Shown here one piece after another: positions 31,397-40,253 of a DNA stretch of 64,000 nt (the stretch's first letter is position 1; each line of letters begins with the position of its first letter). The notes under the pieces were generated by a model. It was not told the DNA's origin and did not search any database. It was given only the letters and a program-made list of their open reading frames with translations. Both the position numbers and the translations under genes were made by a program. Source of the stretch: Paenibacillus sp. J45TS6 (GTDB taxonomy: Bacteria > Bacillota > Bacilli > Paenibacillales > Paenibacillaceae); assembly GCF_018403285.1 (NCBI RefSeq), contig NZ_BOSJ01000006.1:186001-250000 (forward strand), in the 5' to 3' direction.

Positions 31397-31431
31397 GAAG
31401 AACCTTTCCAGAGATGGAAAGGTTCTTCTCA
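31397..31431. terminator. bidirectional terminator
   Basis: Perfect 13-bp stem GAAGAACCTTTCC/GGAAAGGTTCTTC (31397-31409 with 31416-31428), between converging genes. Confidence 0.75.
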
Positions 31432-31446
31432 CATGGTGGTCAAGGA

Positions 31447-32025
31447 TTACATATCATCATAATTTGTAACGTCTCTTTTTGTTGAAGTAGCCGGTGAATC
31501 GGAGTTACCGAAGTCTTCTACTGTTTCCCATGCATTCGCATTATCAAATTTACCGGCATTACGCTGGCTGATTTCTCCTGCACCCCGTGGAGGAGGGGTC
31601 ATGACTTGTTCCTCTACAGGCCGTGTATCGTTAAGATCTCCTTCCTGCACTTTGGCCGCATCCTCTACACAAAGTGTTGTATACGGTAGTGCTTCAAGTC
31701 TTTCAAAGGGGATGGGTTTACCGCATATTTCACATTTGCCGTATGAGCCTGCTTCTATTTGATCAAGAGCATGATTAATTTGATCGAGTTCATTGCTTTG
31801 GTGCTCATCTACAGCTAGATCACGTGCGCGTTCAAAGGTTTCTGTACCTAAGTCGGCAGGATGATTATCAACAGCAGATAATTCTCCTATAGATTCCCTA
31901 AGAGAGTCGGGTTCGTCCTCAGAGCTCTCTCGGTTAATATCAAAATGATTCTGAATGGATTCTTTCTCTTCAAGAAGTCGTTCTTGTAATGTTTTTAATT
32001 CTGTTTTTGTAAGTGCTGCTGTCAT
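31447..32025 (-). CDS. TraR/DksA zinc-finger protein, YteA-like
   Basis: 192 residues. N-terminal helical region (LKTLQERLLEEKESIQNHFD), acidic middle, and a C-terminal TraR/DksA finger: YGKCEICGKPIPFERLEALP then YTTLCVED. Only three of the four usual zinc ligands are cysteines; the fourth position is Asp (CVED). As I recall, YteA-type proteins often have His there. DksA-like proteins act on RNA polymerase in the stringent response, but the YteA branch in bacilli is associated with general stress and its mechanism is unproven. The tail (VEEQVMTPPPRGAGEISQ) is disordered. GGGAGACG precedes the start. Confidence 0.85.
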   Translation of the reverse strand: MTAALTKTELKTLQERLLEEKESIQNHFDINRESSEDEPDSLRESIGELSAVDNHPADLGTETFERARDLAVDEHQSNELDQINHALDQIEAGSYGKCEICGKPIPFERLEALPYTTLCVEDAAKVQEGDLNDTRPVEEQVMTPPPRGAGEISQRNAGKFDNANAWETVEDFGNSDSPATSTKRDVTNYDDM

Positions 32026-32275
32026 GATTAACGTCTCCCTTCAAGATTTCGATTGTGTCATCTAATTACCCTGTTTTACGGAATTACAACCAAGTCTATG
32101 AATGTCGGCTATTTCACCTATGATATTTGGATAAGAAGTAAATTTATGGCGCATAAAGCCAGGTTTTATACGGAATCGTTTTCTTAATCGCGTAAATTAT
32201 GATATAAAATAGAAGGAACCTTTGTCTGAAGAGGGAAGGGGTTTCCTTAGGAAAGATGTAATGGGGGTCGTTATG

Positions 32276-32659
32276 ATGGATGAACATATGAAGCGTCGTT
32301 TAGATAAGCAAAAACAATTATTTAAACAGCTCGGCATTCAACTGGATGCTCTATCAATCCATGAAAAGCAATTTAATTATAAACTCAGAGGTTATGATCC
32401 AGATGAGGTGGATGAATTTTTGGACCTTGTTATTAAGGATTATGAACGTTTCTATGCCCATATTTCGGATTTGATGGATAAATGGCAAGAGCAGCAGTAT
32501 ACGATTCGAAGTATGAAAAATGCTCCAAAACCGGAAGCAGATCCAAATCTGATTGATCGTAAACAACTCGAAGAAGTAGTGAAGCAGCTCGAATACAGCA
32601 TTCGTCAATTAAAAGGAAAAATGCCTCGGCCGGAAGCGAGAGATCCATATCTTGACTAA
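32276..32659 (+). CDS. DivIVA/GpsB-like protein
   Basis: About 127 residues from ATG 32276 (MMDEHMKRRLDKQ). The DivIVA N-domain signature is KQFNYKLRGYDPDEVDEFLDL VIKDYERFY: the RGYxxxEVDxFLD lipid-binding turn and coiled-coil start. The rest continues as coiled coil (ISDLMDKWQEQQYTI, LEEVVKQLEYSIRQL). GpsB/DivIVA proteins sit at curved membrane or division sites and recruit cell-wall enzymes. The frame is open to a TTG at 32222, which has AGAAGGA 5 bases upstream and is a real alternative. -10-like TATGATATAAAAT lies near 32195. Confidence 0.82.
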   Translation: MDEHMKRRLDKQKQLFKQLGIQLDALSIHEKQFNYKLRGYDPDEVDEFLDLVIKDYERFYAHISDLMDKWQEQQYTIRSMKNAPKPEADPNLIDRKQLEEVVKQLEYSIRQLKGKMPRPEARDPYLD

Positions 32660-32703
32660 GTAAGTCATAGTAACCATTCATTTTTAATGAAGGAGACACG
32701 AAT

Positions 32704-33204
32704 ATGATCAAAATAACTGTTCTATCCGATACACATATGCCAAGAATGTCCAAGGCACTGCCAGCTCCGCTGCTTCATGATATTCAAGATTCTGACCTTA
32801 TCTTTCATGCGGGTGACTGGAGTGACATGTCAGTCTATGAAGAACTCTCATCTATGGGTAAGGTACATGGGGTGACAGGGAATACGGACCTTATTATGTT
32901 AAGGGGCATTCTACCTGAGCAAACGATTGTAGAAGCAGGAGGAAAGCGTTTTGGGCTCGTACATGGACATCTTGGAAAAGGGAATACCGAAGCGAATGCG
33001 CTAGCTGCATTCAGTGGAGAAGAGGTAGATTGTATTATTTTTGGACATTCTCATATCCCTTTATTAAAACAGCATGGTAACTGTATATTGTTTAATCCAG
33101 GTTCACCGACAGACAAACGAAGACAACAGCAATATTCACATGGCGTGATCACGATCGATGGCGACATTCATGCAGAACATGTTTTTTATGATCATAAGTC
33201 TTAA
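32704..33204 (+). CDS. YfcE/MJ0936-type metallophosphoesterase
   Basis: 166 residues. Binuclear-metal phosphoesterase motifs: LSDTHMPR (DxH, 8-10), FHAGDW (GD), VTGNTDL (GN/D), LVHGHLGKG (GH) and IFGHSHIPL (GHxH, about 118-121). Length and order match YfcE/YsnB-like phosphodiesterases with unknown physiological substrates. AAGGAGACACGAAT precedes the ATG. A strong terminator follows. It is 44 bases after the DivIVA-like gene. Confidence 0.9.
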   Translation: MIKITVLSDTHMPRMSKALPAPLLHDIQDSDLIFHAGDWSDMSVYEELSSMGKVHGVTGNTDLIMLRGILPEQTIVEAGGKRFGLVHGHLGKGNTEANALAAFSGEEVDCIIFGHSHIPLLKQHGNCILFNPGSPTDKRRQQQYSHGVITIDGDIHAEHVFYDHKS

Positions 33205-33229
33205 AACGTACTTTTTTATAAAATTTTCT

Positions 33230-33283
33230 AAATAACGCAAACCCCCTATTCGCAGGACTAGAGGGGTTTGCGTTATTTTATTT
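33230..33283 (+). terminator. strong intrinsic terminator
   Basis: Perfect 16-bp stem (33230-33245 with 33263-33278), then a TTTTATTT stretch; likely bidirectional. Confidence 0.85.
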
Positions 33284-33412
33284 GCATGAGAGTGTTCACC
33301 TTCCTCTATTCGTTATCTGAGGTTCTTCTGTTGGGGAGGTAACGTATCTGCGCCATTAAAGTGATGCTACGATAGTACATGAATACGCTTTTATTTGAGA
33401 GGAGGGCTCAAA

Positions 33413-34294
33413 ATGAAGTTATCCGTATTTACCGTAGCAACCCCGGATATGATGCCAAAGGAACTGGTAAAGGCTGCATCTGTTGCCGGAATCGAAGGCA
33501 TTGAATGGAGATACAAAGGAATTCCAGATGAGGTACGGGCGGAAACACCTTCCTTTTGGGGAAGAAATCTCGCGTCGATTGATCCAGCTGGAACGAACGA
33601 TAACATTCTGGATATACGAAACTTAACAGCGCAAGCAGGACTGACCTCTATTGCACTCGTACCTTATTTATCGGTATCAGATCTTTCTTCTACTGAGCAG
33701 GCATTTGAAGCGGCACGTGTTTTAGGAGCTTCTATGATGAGAGTAGGTGTTCCTTCTTATAACAGAACGGAAAACTATCATGAATTGTATAAACGGGCGG
33801 ATGCTTACTTGTCCGAAGTTCAGGAAATGTCCCGAACCTATGGTGTAAAGGCCCTTGTCGAAACACACCATGGAACCATTGCCCCGAGTGCTTCGCTCGC
33901 TTATCGTCTGGTGTCCCGTTTTGATCCCGATCATGTGGGTGTTTTATATGATCCGGGAAACATGGTACATGAAGGATTTGAGAATTACAGAATGGGTCTC
34001 GAGATGCTTGGTCCTTATCTTGCACATGTCCATGTCAAAAATGCGGTTTGGAATAAGAAAGAAGGAATAAGTGGCACTACTGATTCCGTGGAGTTGGAGT
34101 ATGAGTGTAACTGGTCGCCATTACTTGGTGGAATAGTGCCGTGGAGTCAGGTGCTCCGAGACTTGGTATCTGTAGATTACAAAGGGTATTTAGGGATCGA
34201 GGATTTTAGTCAAAGTCTTTCTTCAGAGGAAATGCTAAAAAATTTCAGTCATCAAATGAAAGCGCTTCTTGGCGAGATACGGGCGGAGGTATAG
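33413..34294 (+). CDS. sugar phosphate isomerase/epimerase (AP2Ec TIM barrel)
   Basis: 293 residues. Xylose-isomerase-like TIM barrel: KLSVFTVATPDMMPKELVKA start, IEGIEWRYKG, VETHHG (metal Glu/His), VLYDPGNMVHEG (metal Asp), LAHVHVKNA (His) and LGIEDFSQ (Glu). These metal ligands are complete. The group includes inosose dehydratase/isomerases (IolE/IolI) and tagatose epimerases. Start 33413 with GAGGAGGG 7 bases upstream. It leads a three-gene catabolic set with two Gfo/Idh/MocA dehydrogenases (next gene 2 bases later) and an AraC regulator, suggesting oxidation-isomerisation of a polyol or keto-sugar. Confidence 0.88.
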   Translation: MKLSVFTVATPDMMPKELVKAASVAGIEGIEWRYKGIPDEVRAETPSFWGRNLASIDPAGTNDNILDIRNLTAQAGLTSIALVPYLSVSDLSSTEQAFEAARVLGASMMRVGVPSYNRTENYHELYKRADAYLSEVQEMSRTYGVKALVETHHGTIAPSASLAYRLVSRFDPDHVGVLYDPGNMVHEGFENYRMGLEMLGPYLAHVHVKNAVWNKKEGISGTTDSVELEYECNWSPLLGGIVPWSQVLRDLVSVDYKGYLGIEDFSQSLSSEEMLKNFSHQMKALLGEIRAEV

Positions 34295-34296
34295 TT

Positions 34297-35466
34297 ATGG
34301 AATTCGTAAGGGTTGGCGTTATAGGGATCGGTAATATGGGCTCTTCACATGCATTGACGCTGGTGAAAGGTCAGATAGAAGGAGCCGTTCTAAGTGCTGT
34401 ATGTGATGCCAGAGATTCAGCCAGGGTATGGGCGGAACAAACACTGCCAGAAGGTATCAAATTCTATAATGAACCTTCCGAGATGCTGCAATCGGGTATG
34501 ATCGATGCTGTTATCGTGGCAACACCACATTATCACCATGCGGAGCAGGCAATCGCAGCATTCGATAGCAAGATTCATGTACTTATTGAGAAACCAGCGG
34601 GTGTATATACCAAGCAAGTGCGTGAGATGAATGAAGCAGCAGCAAGAAGCGGAAAAGTATTTTCCATCATGTATAATCAGCGTACGAATCCGCTGTATAT
34701 CAAACTGAAAGAATTGATCTCATCTGGTGAACTGGGAGAGATTAGACGAACGAACTGGATCATTACGAACTGGTACCGCTCGCAGTGTTATTACAATTCA
34801 GGAGGCTGGCGTGCTACCTGGGCTGGTGAAGGCGGCGGGGTGCTGATTAACCAAGATCCTCATCAACTGGATTTATGGCAGTGGGCAACCGGTATGATGC
34901 CGAAGCGAATTCGTGCATTTTGTTCTTTTGGTAAATACCGTGATATAGAAGTGGAAGATGACGTAACGGCTTATGTAGAGTACGAAAACGGAGCTACCGG
35001 TGTATTTGTTACGACCACTGGAGATGCTCCGGGTACGAATCGTTTTGAGATCACAGGCGACCGCGGGAAGATTGTAATCGAAGATGGAGAGATGACATTC
35101 TGGCAGCTTAGTGAACCGGAGAGCGAATTTAACAAACGAAACACGGATGCTTTTGGCAAACCTGAATATATAAAAAAGAAAATCCCTACTCCGGGGATCG
35201 AGACAGGACATCCTGGTATTATTCAGAATTTTATCGATGCTATTCTAGAACAGAAACCGCTGATCGCTCCAGGAGAAGAAGGGATTAATGGGCTTACCTT
35301 ATCGAATGCAATGTATTTGTCTACTTGGACTGATGATTGGGTGGAACTTCCTATCGATGAAGAGTTATTTTATGAGCAGCTGCAAGACCGAATCCGCAAT
35401 TCTAAGGTTAGCAAATCCGAAGGATACGAACAGACACAACCCGTTGATCTGAAAGGTACCTTCTAA
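34297..35466 (+). CDS. Gfo/Idh/MocA family oxidoreductase
   Basis: 389 residues. Rossmann loop VGVIGIGNMGSSHALTL (about 6-22), AVCDARD (Asp favouring NAD), VLIEKPAGVY (EKPAG, catalytic Lys), and C-terminal substrate domain with GGWRATWAGEGGGVLINQDP HQLDLWQWATG, where GGGxLxxQxxHxLD is the family's catalytic stretch (Asp and His). Starts 2 bases after the isomerase stop, with GGCGGAGGTAT inside that gene's end, so the two are co-translated. Closest functional classes are polyol or myo-inositol-like dehydrogenases. Confidence 0.9.
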   Translation: MEFVRVGVIGIGNMGSSHALTLVKGQIEGAVLSAVCDARDSARVWAEQTLPEGIKFYNEPSEMLQSGMIDAVIVATPHYHHAEQAIAAFDSKIHVLIEKPAGVYTKQVREMNEAAARSGKVFSIMYNQRTNPLYIKLKELISSGELGEIRRTNWIITNWYRSQCYYNSGGWRATWAGEGGGVLINQDPHQLDLWQWATGMMPKRIRAFCSFGKYRDIEVEDDVTAYVEYENGATGVFVTTTGDAPGTNRFEITGDRGKIVIEDGEMTFWQLSEPESEFNKRNTDAFGKPEYIKKKIPTPGIETGHPGIIQNFIDAILEQKPLIAPGEEGINGLTLSNAMYLSTWTDDWVELPIDEELFYEQLQDRIRNSKVSKSEGYEQTQPVDLKGTF

Positions 35467-35542
35467 TTTGATGAAGTGATCTACCTAAAAACCATTTAGC
35501 TGATACACGAGTAAATGTCCAAAGAAGAATAGGAGGATTCTC

Positions 35543-36628
35543 ATGAGTGCAAGGGATGGAATGATATACTCCCCTCGGAGTGCAGCGCAGAAGGCGGTAT
35601 GTGGTCCTGGAGAATTTATATTTGCCGCAGCAGCTTTGGATCATGGACATATTTACGGTATGTGCGGGAGTTTAATTACGGCGGGGGCAGAACTTAGATG
35701 GGTGTACGACAAAGACCCTGAGAAAATAAAATCATTCATTCAGCGGTATCCCGGAGTCAAAGCTGCTAGATCGCTGGAAGAAATATTGCAAGATTCCGAT
35801 GTGAAGATGGTGGCGGCAGCGGCCATCCCTTCAGAACGGAGCGATCTTGGGCTTGCTGTAATGGATGCAGGGAAAGATTATTTCACCGACAAAACACCGT
35901 TTACCACACTGGATCAGCTGGAAGCTGCTCGTAGAAAGACAAAAGAAACAGGCCAAAAATATATGGTCTACTATAGTGAACGTCTTCATGTAGAAAGCGC
36001 GGTATATGCAGGGCAGCTTATTGACCAGGGCGCGATTGGACGCGTTATTCAGGTCATGGGGACAGGACCTCACAGGCTCAATGCAGCTAGTCGTCCAGAT
36101 TGGTTTTTTCGTAAATCGCAATATGGAGGCATTCTTTGTGACATTGGCAGCCATCAGGTGGAGCAGTTTCTTAGTTTTTCCTCCTGTCAGGACGCAAAAG
36201 TGATGTACAGCCGGGCTGTTAATCTACATCATCCTGCATATCCGGAGCTTGAAGACTTTGGAGAAGCTTCACTCGTTGGCAATAACGGAGCTTCCGGTTA
36301 TTTTCGAGTGGACTGGTTCACGCCAGATGGTCTGTCTACCTGGGGAGATGGGAGAACGACAATTCTCGGTACAGACGGATATATTGAACTAAGAAAGTAT
36401 ACGGATATTGCGAGGGAACAAGAAGGCGATCAAGTATATCTTGTGAATCACGAGGGAGAATATCGCTTCGGAGTAAAAGGAAAGGTAGGGTATCCTTTCT
36501 TTGGTCAATTGATACTCGATTGCTTACATCGGACGGAGAACGCGATGACACAAGATCATGCTTTTAAAGCAGCTGAATTATGTCTGATTGCTCAGCAGCA
36601 AGCAGAGCAGCTTACCTTGGCTAAATAA
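35543..36628 (+). CDS. Gfo/Idh/MocA family oxidoreductase
   Basis: 361 residues, less typical than its neighbour. The NAD-binding start is displaced: FAAAALDHGHIYGMCGSLI replaces GxGxxG with an AAxDHGHIYG loop, seen in a subset of the family. DKTPFTT (about 114) stands in the EKP position with Lys retained. The catalytic stretch is GGILCDIGSHQVEQFL. A 76-base gap with AGGAGG separates it from the upstream gene. Likely acts in the same pathway; substrate unknown. Confidence 0.85.
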   Translation: MSARDGMIYSPRSAAQKAVCGPGEFIFAAAALDHGHIYGMCGSLITAGAELRWVYDKDPEKIKSFIQRYPGVKAARSLEEILQDSDVKMVAAAAIPSERSDLGLAVMDAGKDYFTDKTPFTTLDQLEAARRKTKETGQKYMVYYSERLHVESAVYAGQLIDQGAIGRVIQVMGTGPHRLNAASRPDWFFRKSQYGGILCDIGSHQVEQFLSFSSCQDAKVMYSRAVNLHHPAYPELEDFGEASLVGNNGASGYFRVDWFTPDGLSTWGDGRTTILGTDGYIELRKYTDIAREQEGDQVYLVNHEGEYRFGVKGKVGYPFFGQLILDCLHRTENAMTQDHAFKAAELCLIAQQQAEQLTLAK

Positions 36629-36726
36629 TTGTAAGATCGCAGGACAATGACTATAACAGCGGCAGACCGCATCATGTTACAATGGAGCCTAAGAATAGGG
36701 TAACGATTAAAGGAGTGACCTTACGA

Positions 36727-37593
36727 TTGGCTTACACATTGCAGATGAAGGAGCCGCTTAATTTTAATTACCTAAATTGTGAACCCTTACATATCGAGGC
36801 GGGAGATGGATTTCATTCGCACCCTTACTATGAAATTTATTATTTTCACACGGGTAAATGCAACTATATTATTGGGGATCGAATTCATGTACTTGAACCA
36901 GGGGATTTGATTCTTATGCATGGAATGACGTTGCATCAGGCACACCCCGAAACTGTTGTACCGTATGTCCGTACTACGCTTCATTTTTATCCTTCCGTAA
37001 TTGAAGAATATGCACAGCCCGAGAAAGCAAAAAGGCTCCTTGAACCTTTTGAAAGACTAAACAACGAAGTGATTCATCTCTCTAAAGCACAGCAAATGGA
37101 AGTGGAGTTGATCTTCACTCAGATGAATGAGTTATTTCTGAACCACGAGGGGCAAGATTGGACCTATGATCGTTTTGTATTTAAGTTATGCGATTTTCTT
37201 GTGATGACTGCACATTTCTCTGAAACGGCGATGAAGCATCGAAGGATTTTATCAGATAAAGAGGAACATCTGCAGCGGATCATTACCTATCTCGAAGTAC
37301 ATTATATGGAAGAAATGAATCTTTCCGATATTTCGAGTGCACTTCATTTATCTAAACCTTATATGGCTGCCCTGTTTAAAGATTTAACCGGTACAACGAT
37401 CATCAAGTATTTATATCAAAGACGGATTAACCAAGCCAAACTGTTATTTCGCCTTCAGCCTGATCTCAGTGTAACGGAAGTCAGTCGCAAAGCAGGTTTC
37501 AAACAGATCTCTCACTTTAGCCGTACATTTAAGCAAGCGGCGGGCTGCACACCTGAAGCTTATCGAACCAGCCAGGTATCCCGTTTACGTTAA
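36727..37593 (+). CDS. AraC-family regulator with cupin sensor domain
   Basis: About 288 residues. N-terminal cupin: HSHPYYEIYYFHTGKCNYII, GDLILMHGMTLHQAHPE. C-terminal double HTH: LSDISSALHLSKPYMAALFK, and VTEVSRKAGFKQISHFSRTF KQAAGCTPEAYR, the AraC signature. Binding of a sugar in the cupin probably switches control of the adjacent isomerase/dehydrogenase genes. The ATG at 36682 overlaps a -10-like TACAAT (36678-36683), so the TTG at 36727, preceded by AAAGGAGTGA, is preferred although the spacing is somewhat long. Confidence 0.83.
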   Translation: MAYTLQMKEPLNFNYLNCEPLHIEAGDGFHSHPYYEIYYFHTGKCNYIIGDRIHVLEPGDLILMHGMTLHQAHPETVVPYVRTTLHFYPSVIEEYAQPEKAKRLLEPFERLNNEVIHLSKAQQMEVELIFTQMNELFLNHEGQDWTYDRFVFKLCDFLVMTAHFSETAMKHRRILSDKEEHLQRIITYLEVHYMEEMNLSDISSALHLSKPYMAALFKDLTGTTIIKYLYQRRINQAKLLFRLQPDLSVTEVSRKAGFKQISHFSRTFKQAAGCTPEAYRTSQVSRLR

Positions 37594-37700
37594 CTAATTC
37601 CTTTATTCTAACTCACGATCTTTTATACGATGATGACAGTCACGATTTGCCTTTCTTTCACGATAAGGAGTAAAGTGTTACTTGAAAGTGAATAAAGGAT

Positions 37701-38483
37701 GTGAATAAAATCGTGAATGAAATGAACAATGAAATCAAGAATAAAATGATGAATGAAAAAGGAATCGAAACATTCATTGTAAGTTCTAGTCAAGCTGATA
37801 CGGAATCGAAAATAAAACTATCCGCCTTGCTGGAACGATTGCAGGATGGTGCTGACCGGCATTTACAGCAGCTTGGGATTACGATTTCTGAAATGCTGCG
37901 TGACGGTTTTGGATGGATGCTGATGACTATGGATCTGACAATTACACAGCACCCTGTACTTGAGGAAAAGATGGAACTGACCACGTGGTCTAAGGGTTAC
38001 CGGGGAGTTGTCTGGTTAAGAGATTACGAATTAATAGGAGCTTCAGGAGCGGCAGGATATGCTCGTTCGGCCTGGACGCTTGTGGATATTAACAAACGAA
38101 AAATTATGCGTCCAACTGCTTTTCCATATGAGATTCCGATCGTAGAAGGAGAGGTTTCAGAGGGACCTCCCGATAAGGTAGCTGTTCCACAAGAGTTGGA
38201 AATGAAAAAAGCTTATGAATTCATTGCTACATATAGTCTTATGGACAGTAATGGCCATGTAAATAATGCCAAGTATGCAGATCTCTGTTACGATGCTTTA
38301 GAAGCAGATGAAGTTCGGAATCTGCGTATGAATCGATTTCGGATTACCTATCACCGAGAAGTGAAACTTGGTGAACAGGGGATAATCGAACGTTCCGATC
38401 TCATAGGTAAATCCATCTGGTTCAAAGGTATAAACGAAGAAGGAAAGATCATTTTTGAAGCAGAAATCCAGTTTGAAGTTTAA
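37701..38483 (+). CDS. acyl-ACP thioesterase (FatA/FatB family)
   Basis: 260 residues. Tandem hot-dog folds: the first half has GITISEMLRDGFGWMLMTMDL and the linker ELTTWSKGYRGVVWLRDYEL; the second has the catalytic-type segment YSLMDSNGHVNNAKYADLCY (Asp, Asn and His, about 200-216). It hydrolyses acyl-ACP to free fatty acid. The start is uncertain: GTG 37701, GTG 37713 and ATG 37722 are all in frame near an AAAGGA site, and the first 30 residues are low-complexity Asn/Lys/Glu. Terminator at 38491. Confidence 0.85.
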   Translation: MNKIVNEMNNEIKNKMMNEKGIETFIVSSSQADTESKIKLSALLERLQDGADRHLQQLGITISEMLRDGFGWMLMTMDLTITQHPVLEEKMELTTWSKGYRGVVWLRDYELIGASGAAGYARSAWTLVDINKRKIMRPTAFPYEIPIVEGEVSEGPPDKVAVPQELEMKKAYEFIATYSLMDSNGHVNNAKYADLCYDALEADEVRNLRMNRFRITYHREVKLGEQGIIERSDLIGKSIWFKGINEEGKIIFEAEIQFEV

Positions 38484-38490
38484 ATATGAG

Positions 38491-38524
38491 AACACTGCGG
38501 AGTTACATTCTGTAGTGTTTTTTT
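38491..38524 (+). terminator. intrinsic terminator after thioesterase
   Basis: AACACT/AGTGTT stem extended inward with G-U pairs, 11 bp in total, then T7. Confidence 0.75.
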
Positions 38525-38605
38525 ATCTTGAAATAACCCTCATGTTTGAAATTTACTAGTTTATGGTAATGAATAACAAGTATAACGGAAAGGGAGGGAT
38601 TCGTA

Positions 38606-38869
38606 ATGAGTCAAGTTCCAGATCGTAATCAACCAGACAAGAACATAGATCCTGAACATAAAAAACAGAGTAACCACAACACAATGGACCACCCAGAACA
38701 GTATAAAACGGAGAAAGAAAGTCTATTTGATCGCTTTGAGGATGAACTAAATGTTGATCCTATTCCCATGGAAGATCTTAATTTAGAACAGCAGGAAGAA
38801 AAAGATAAGGAAGCGACAAAAAGCAATTCTTCGACAGAAGAAAAGTACCGTGCTGATTACCGAAAGTAA
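38606..38869 (+). CDS. hypothetical hydrophilic protein (87 aa)
   Basis: Strongly hydrophilic and predicted disordered: rich in Asp, Glu, Lys, Gln and Asn (MSQVPDRNQPDKNIDPEHKK, EDLNLEQQEEKDKEATK). No hydrophobic core or motif recognised. AAAGGGAGGGATTCGTA gives a good start. Such proteins in sporulating bacilli are sometimes stress- or spore-linked, but nothing here shows that. Confidence 0.65.
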   Translation: MSQVPDRNQPDKNIDPEHKKQSNHNTMDHPEQYKTEKESLFDRFEDELNVDPIPMEDLNLEQQEEKDKEATKSNSSTEEKYRADYRK

Positions 38870-39034
38870 AGTCCATCTTAAATCGTTTTAAAAGTAGGTT
38901 TGTAGAGATCATGCAGAACATGGTCTCTTTTTTGTTGTTCGTACACCTACGTTTAAAATAAACCAAAATGTTTAAGGATAATGGAGATGATCTTTTGGAT
39001 AAATAGATAGAACGAGAAAGAAGGTAGGGATAGG

Positions 39035-39943
39035 ATGATACAAGATTGCATTATTGTAGGTGGAGGAATTGCTGGACTTCAAGCGGCTATACAGCTAGGG
39101 CGTTACGCGGAGCATAAGGTGCTCGTTATTGATTACGGAGAAGGCAGATCAAGTTTATGCCGAAGCTATCATAATATATTAGGTTTTCCGGACGGAATAT
39201 CAGGAGAAGAACTTCGGAAGAGAGGAAGACATCAAGCGGAATCCTATGGAATAGAGTTCATTCATGATCGTGTCGTTAAGGCACACAAAGAAGAGGGGGG
39301 TTTCACATTAACAGGAGAAAACGGCACAGAATATAAAGCGAAAACACTACTGCTTGCAACCGGATTAACGGATCGTCATCCTGAACTTCCAGGTCTGAAA
39401 AATACGCTTGGCATGTCCGTCTATGTGTGCCCAGATTGCGATGGATATGAGATTAAGAATAAAAAAACAATCATAATGGGTTCGGGAACAGCGGGTGCGG
39501 GTATGGCTCGTATTCTCTCCAGCAAAACTCCCGATTTGACATACATTAATCATGAGCAGGCGGATATCCCAAGTGAAATTCTTCAAAAACTAAAAGATAA
39601 AAAGATTGAGTATATAGAAGAGCCGATTGAAAAAATAGAAGAACAAGAAGATGGGATGATTTCCACTGTTATTTTAATAAATGGGAGAAGAATAGAAGCG
39701 GAACGCGGATTTATTGCTTTTAGAAATAACAAAGTTCATTCTGAGCTTGCTGAGCAACTTGGAGCAGAAGTAGCTGACAATAAACATGTAGCAGCTGATG
39801 GAAGATCCCGTATGTCCACAGTGGAGAATTTATGGATTGCTGGAGATCTTGGCATTCATTCAGAACAAGCCGCAGTTGCCATGGGTGACGGAGTCTTGTG
39901 TGGAATCTGGATCAACAAAACCCTCCATCATATGAAAAAATAA
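39035..39943 (+). CDS. thioredoxin-reductase-like flavoprotein (CPDC)
   Basis: 302 residues. FAD loop IIVGGGIAGLQAAIQLG (about 6-22), redox pair VCPDCDGYE (CxxC, about 131-134), NADPH region IIMGSGTAGAGMARIL (about 147), C-terminal FAD contact LWIAGDLGIHSEQAAVAMGD. Domain order is that of TrxB, but the NADP loop (GSGTAGAGMA) differs from the canonical GGGNSAVEEA and lacks the HRR motif, so thioredoxin itself may not be the partner. A fragment of its 3' end is duplicated at 41171. A second CxxC flavoprotein lies at 44395. Confidence 0.85.
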   Translation: MIQDCIIVGGGIAGLQAAIQLGRYAEHKVLVIDYGEGRSSLCRSYHNILGFPDGISGEELRKRGRHQAESYGIEFIHDRVVKAHKEEGGFTLTGENGTEYKAKTLLLATGLTDRHPELPGLKNTLGMSVYVCPDCDGYEIKNKKTIIMGSGTAGAGMARILSSKTPDLTYINHEQADIPSEILQKLKDKKIEYIEEPIEKIEEQEDGMISTVILINGRRIEAERGFIAFRNNKVHSELAEQLGAEVADNKHVAADGRSRMSTVENLWIAGDLGIHSEQAAVAMGDGVLCGIWINKTLHHMKK

Positions 39944-39947
39944 AACG

Positions 39948-39995
39948 ATCCCCCTCAAATAGGAACATCACGTCCTATAGAGGGGTATTTTTTTG
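39948..39995 (+). terminator. intrinsic terminator after flavoprotein gene
   Basis: ATCCCCCTC/GAGGGGTAT outer and ATAGGA/TCCTAT inner stems, then T7. Confidence 0.8.
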
Positions 39996-40094
39996 ATGTT
40001 TTTTAATGATGTACCATCAAAAACAGCGTCAGATGTAGTTAGTCATCATTTTGATACATACATATAAAGTAACGTCTATTTAGGAAGTGATCAT

Positions 40095-40253
40095 ATGCCG
40101 TTTATTGGCGGGATTATTTTAGTCATCATTTTAGCTTTTGTAGTGTGGATGCTGTTAACTCCAGTCTTTACTAAAGTTGGAGAGAAAGTGACGAAGAAAT
40201 ATAAACAATTTACGAAAGAGGAGAGTGCGAATGAAGAATCTAAAGACGTTTAA
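40095..40253 (+). CDS. small membrane protein (52 aa), coupled to SPFH gene
   Basis: ATG 40095 to TAA 40251-40253. One membrane helix (IGGIILVIILAFVVWMLL) and a basic/acidic tail ending NEESKDV. It overlaps the SPFH gene start (40231) by 23 bases, and the SPFH ribosome site GAGGAG lies inside it, so translation is probably coupled. The upstream site is AGGAAGTGATCAT. Not recognised as a family; it may be a partner of the SPFH protein. Confidence 0.65.
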   Translation: MPFIGGIILVIILAFVVWMLLTPVFTKVGEKVTKKYKQFTKEESANEESKDV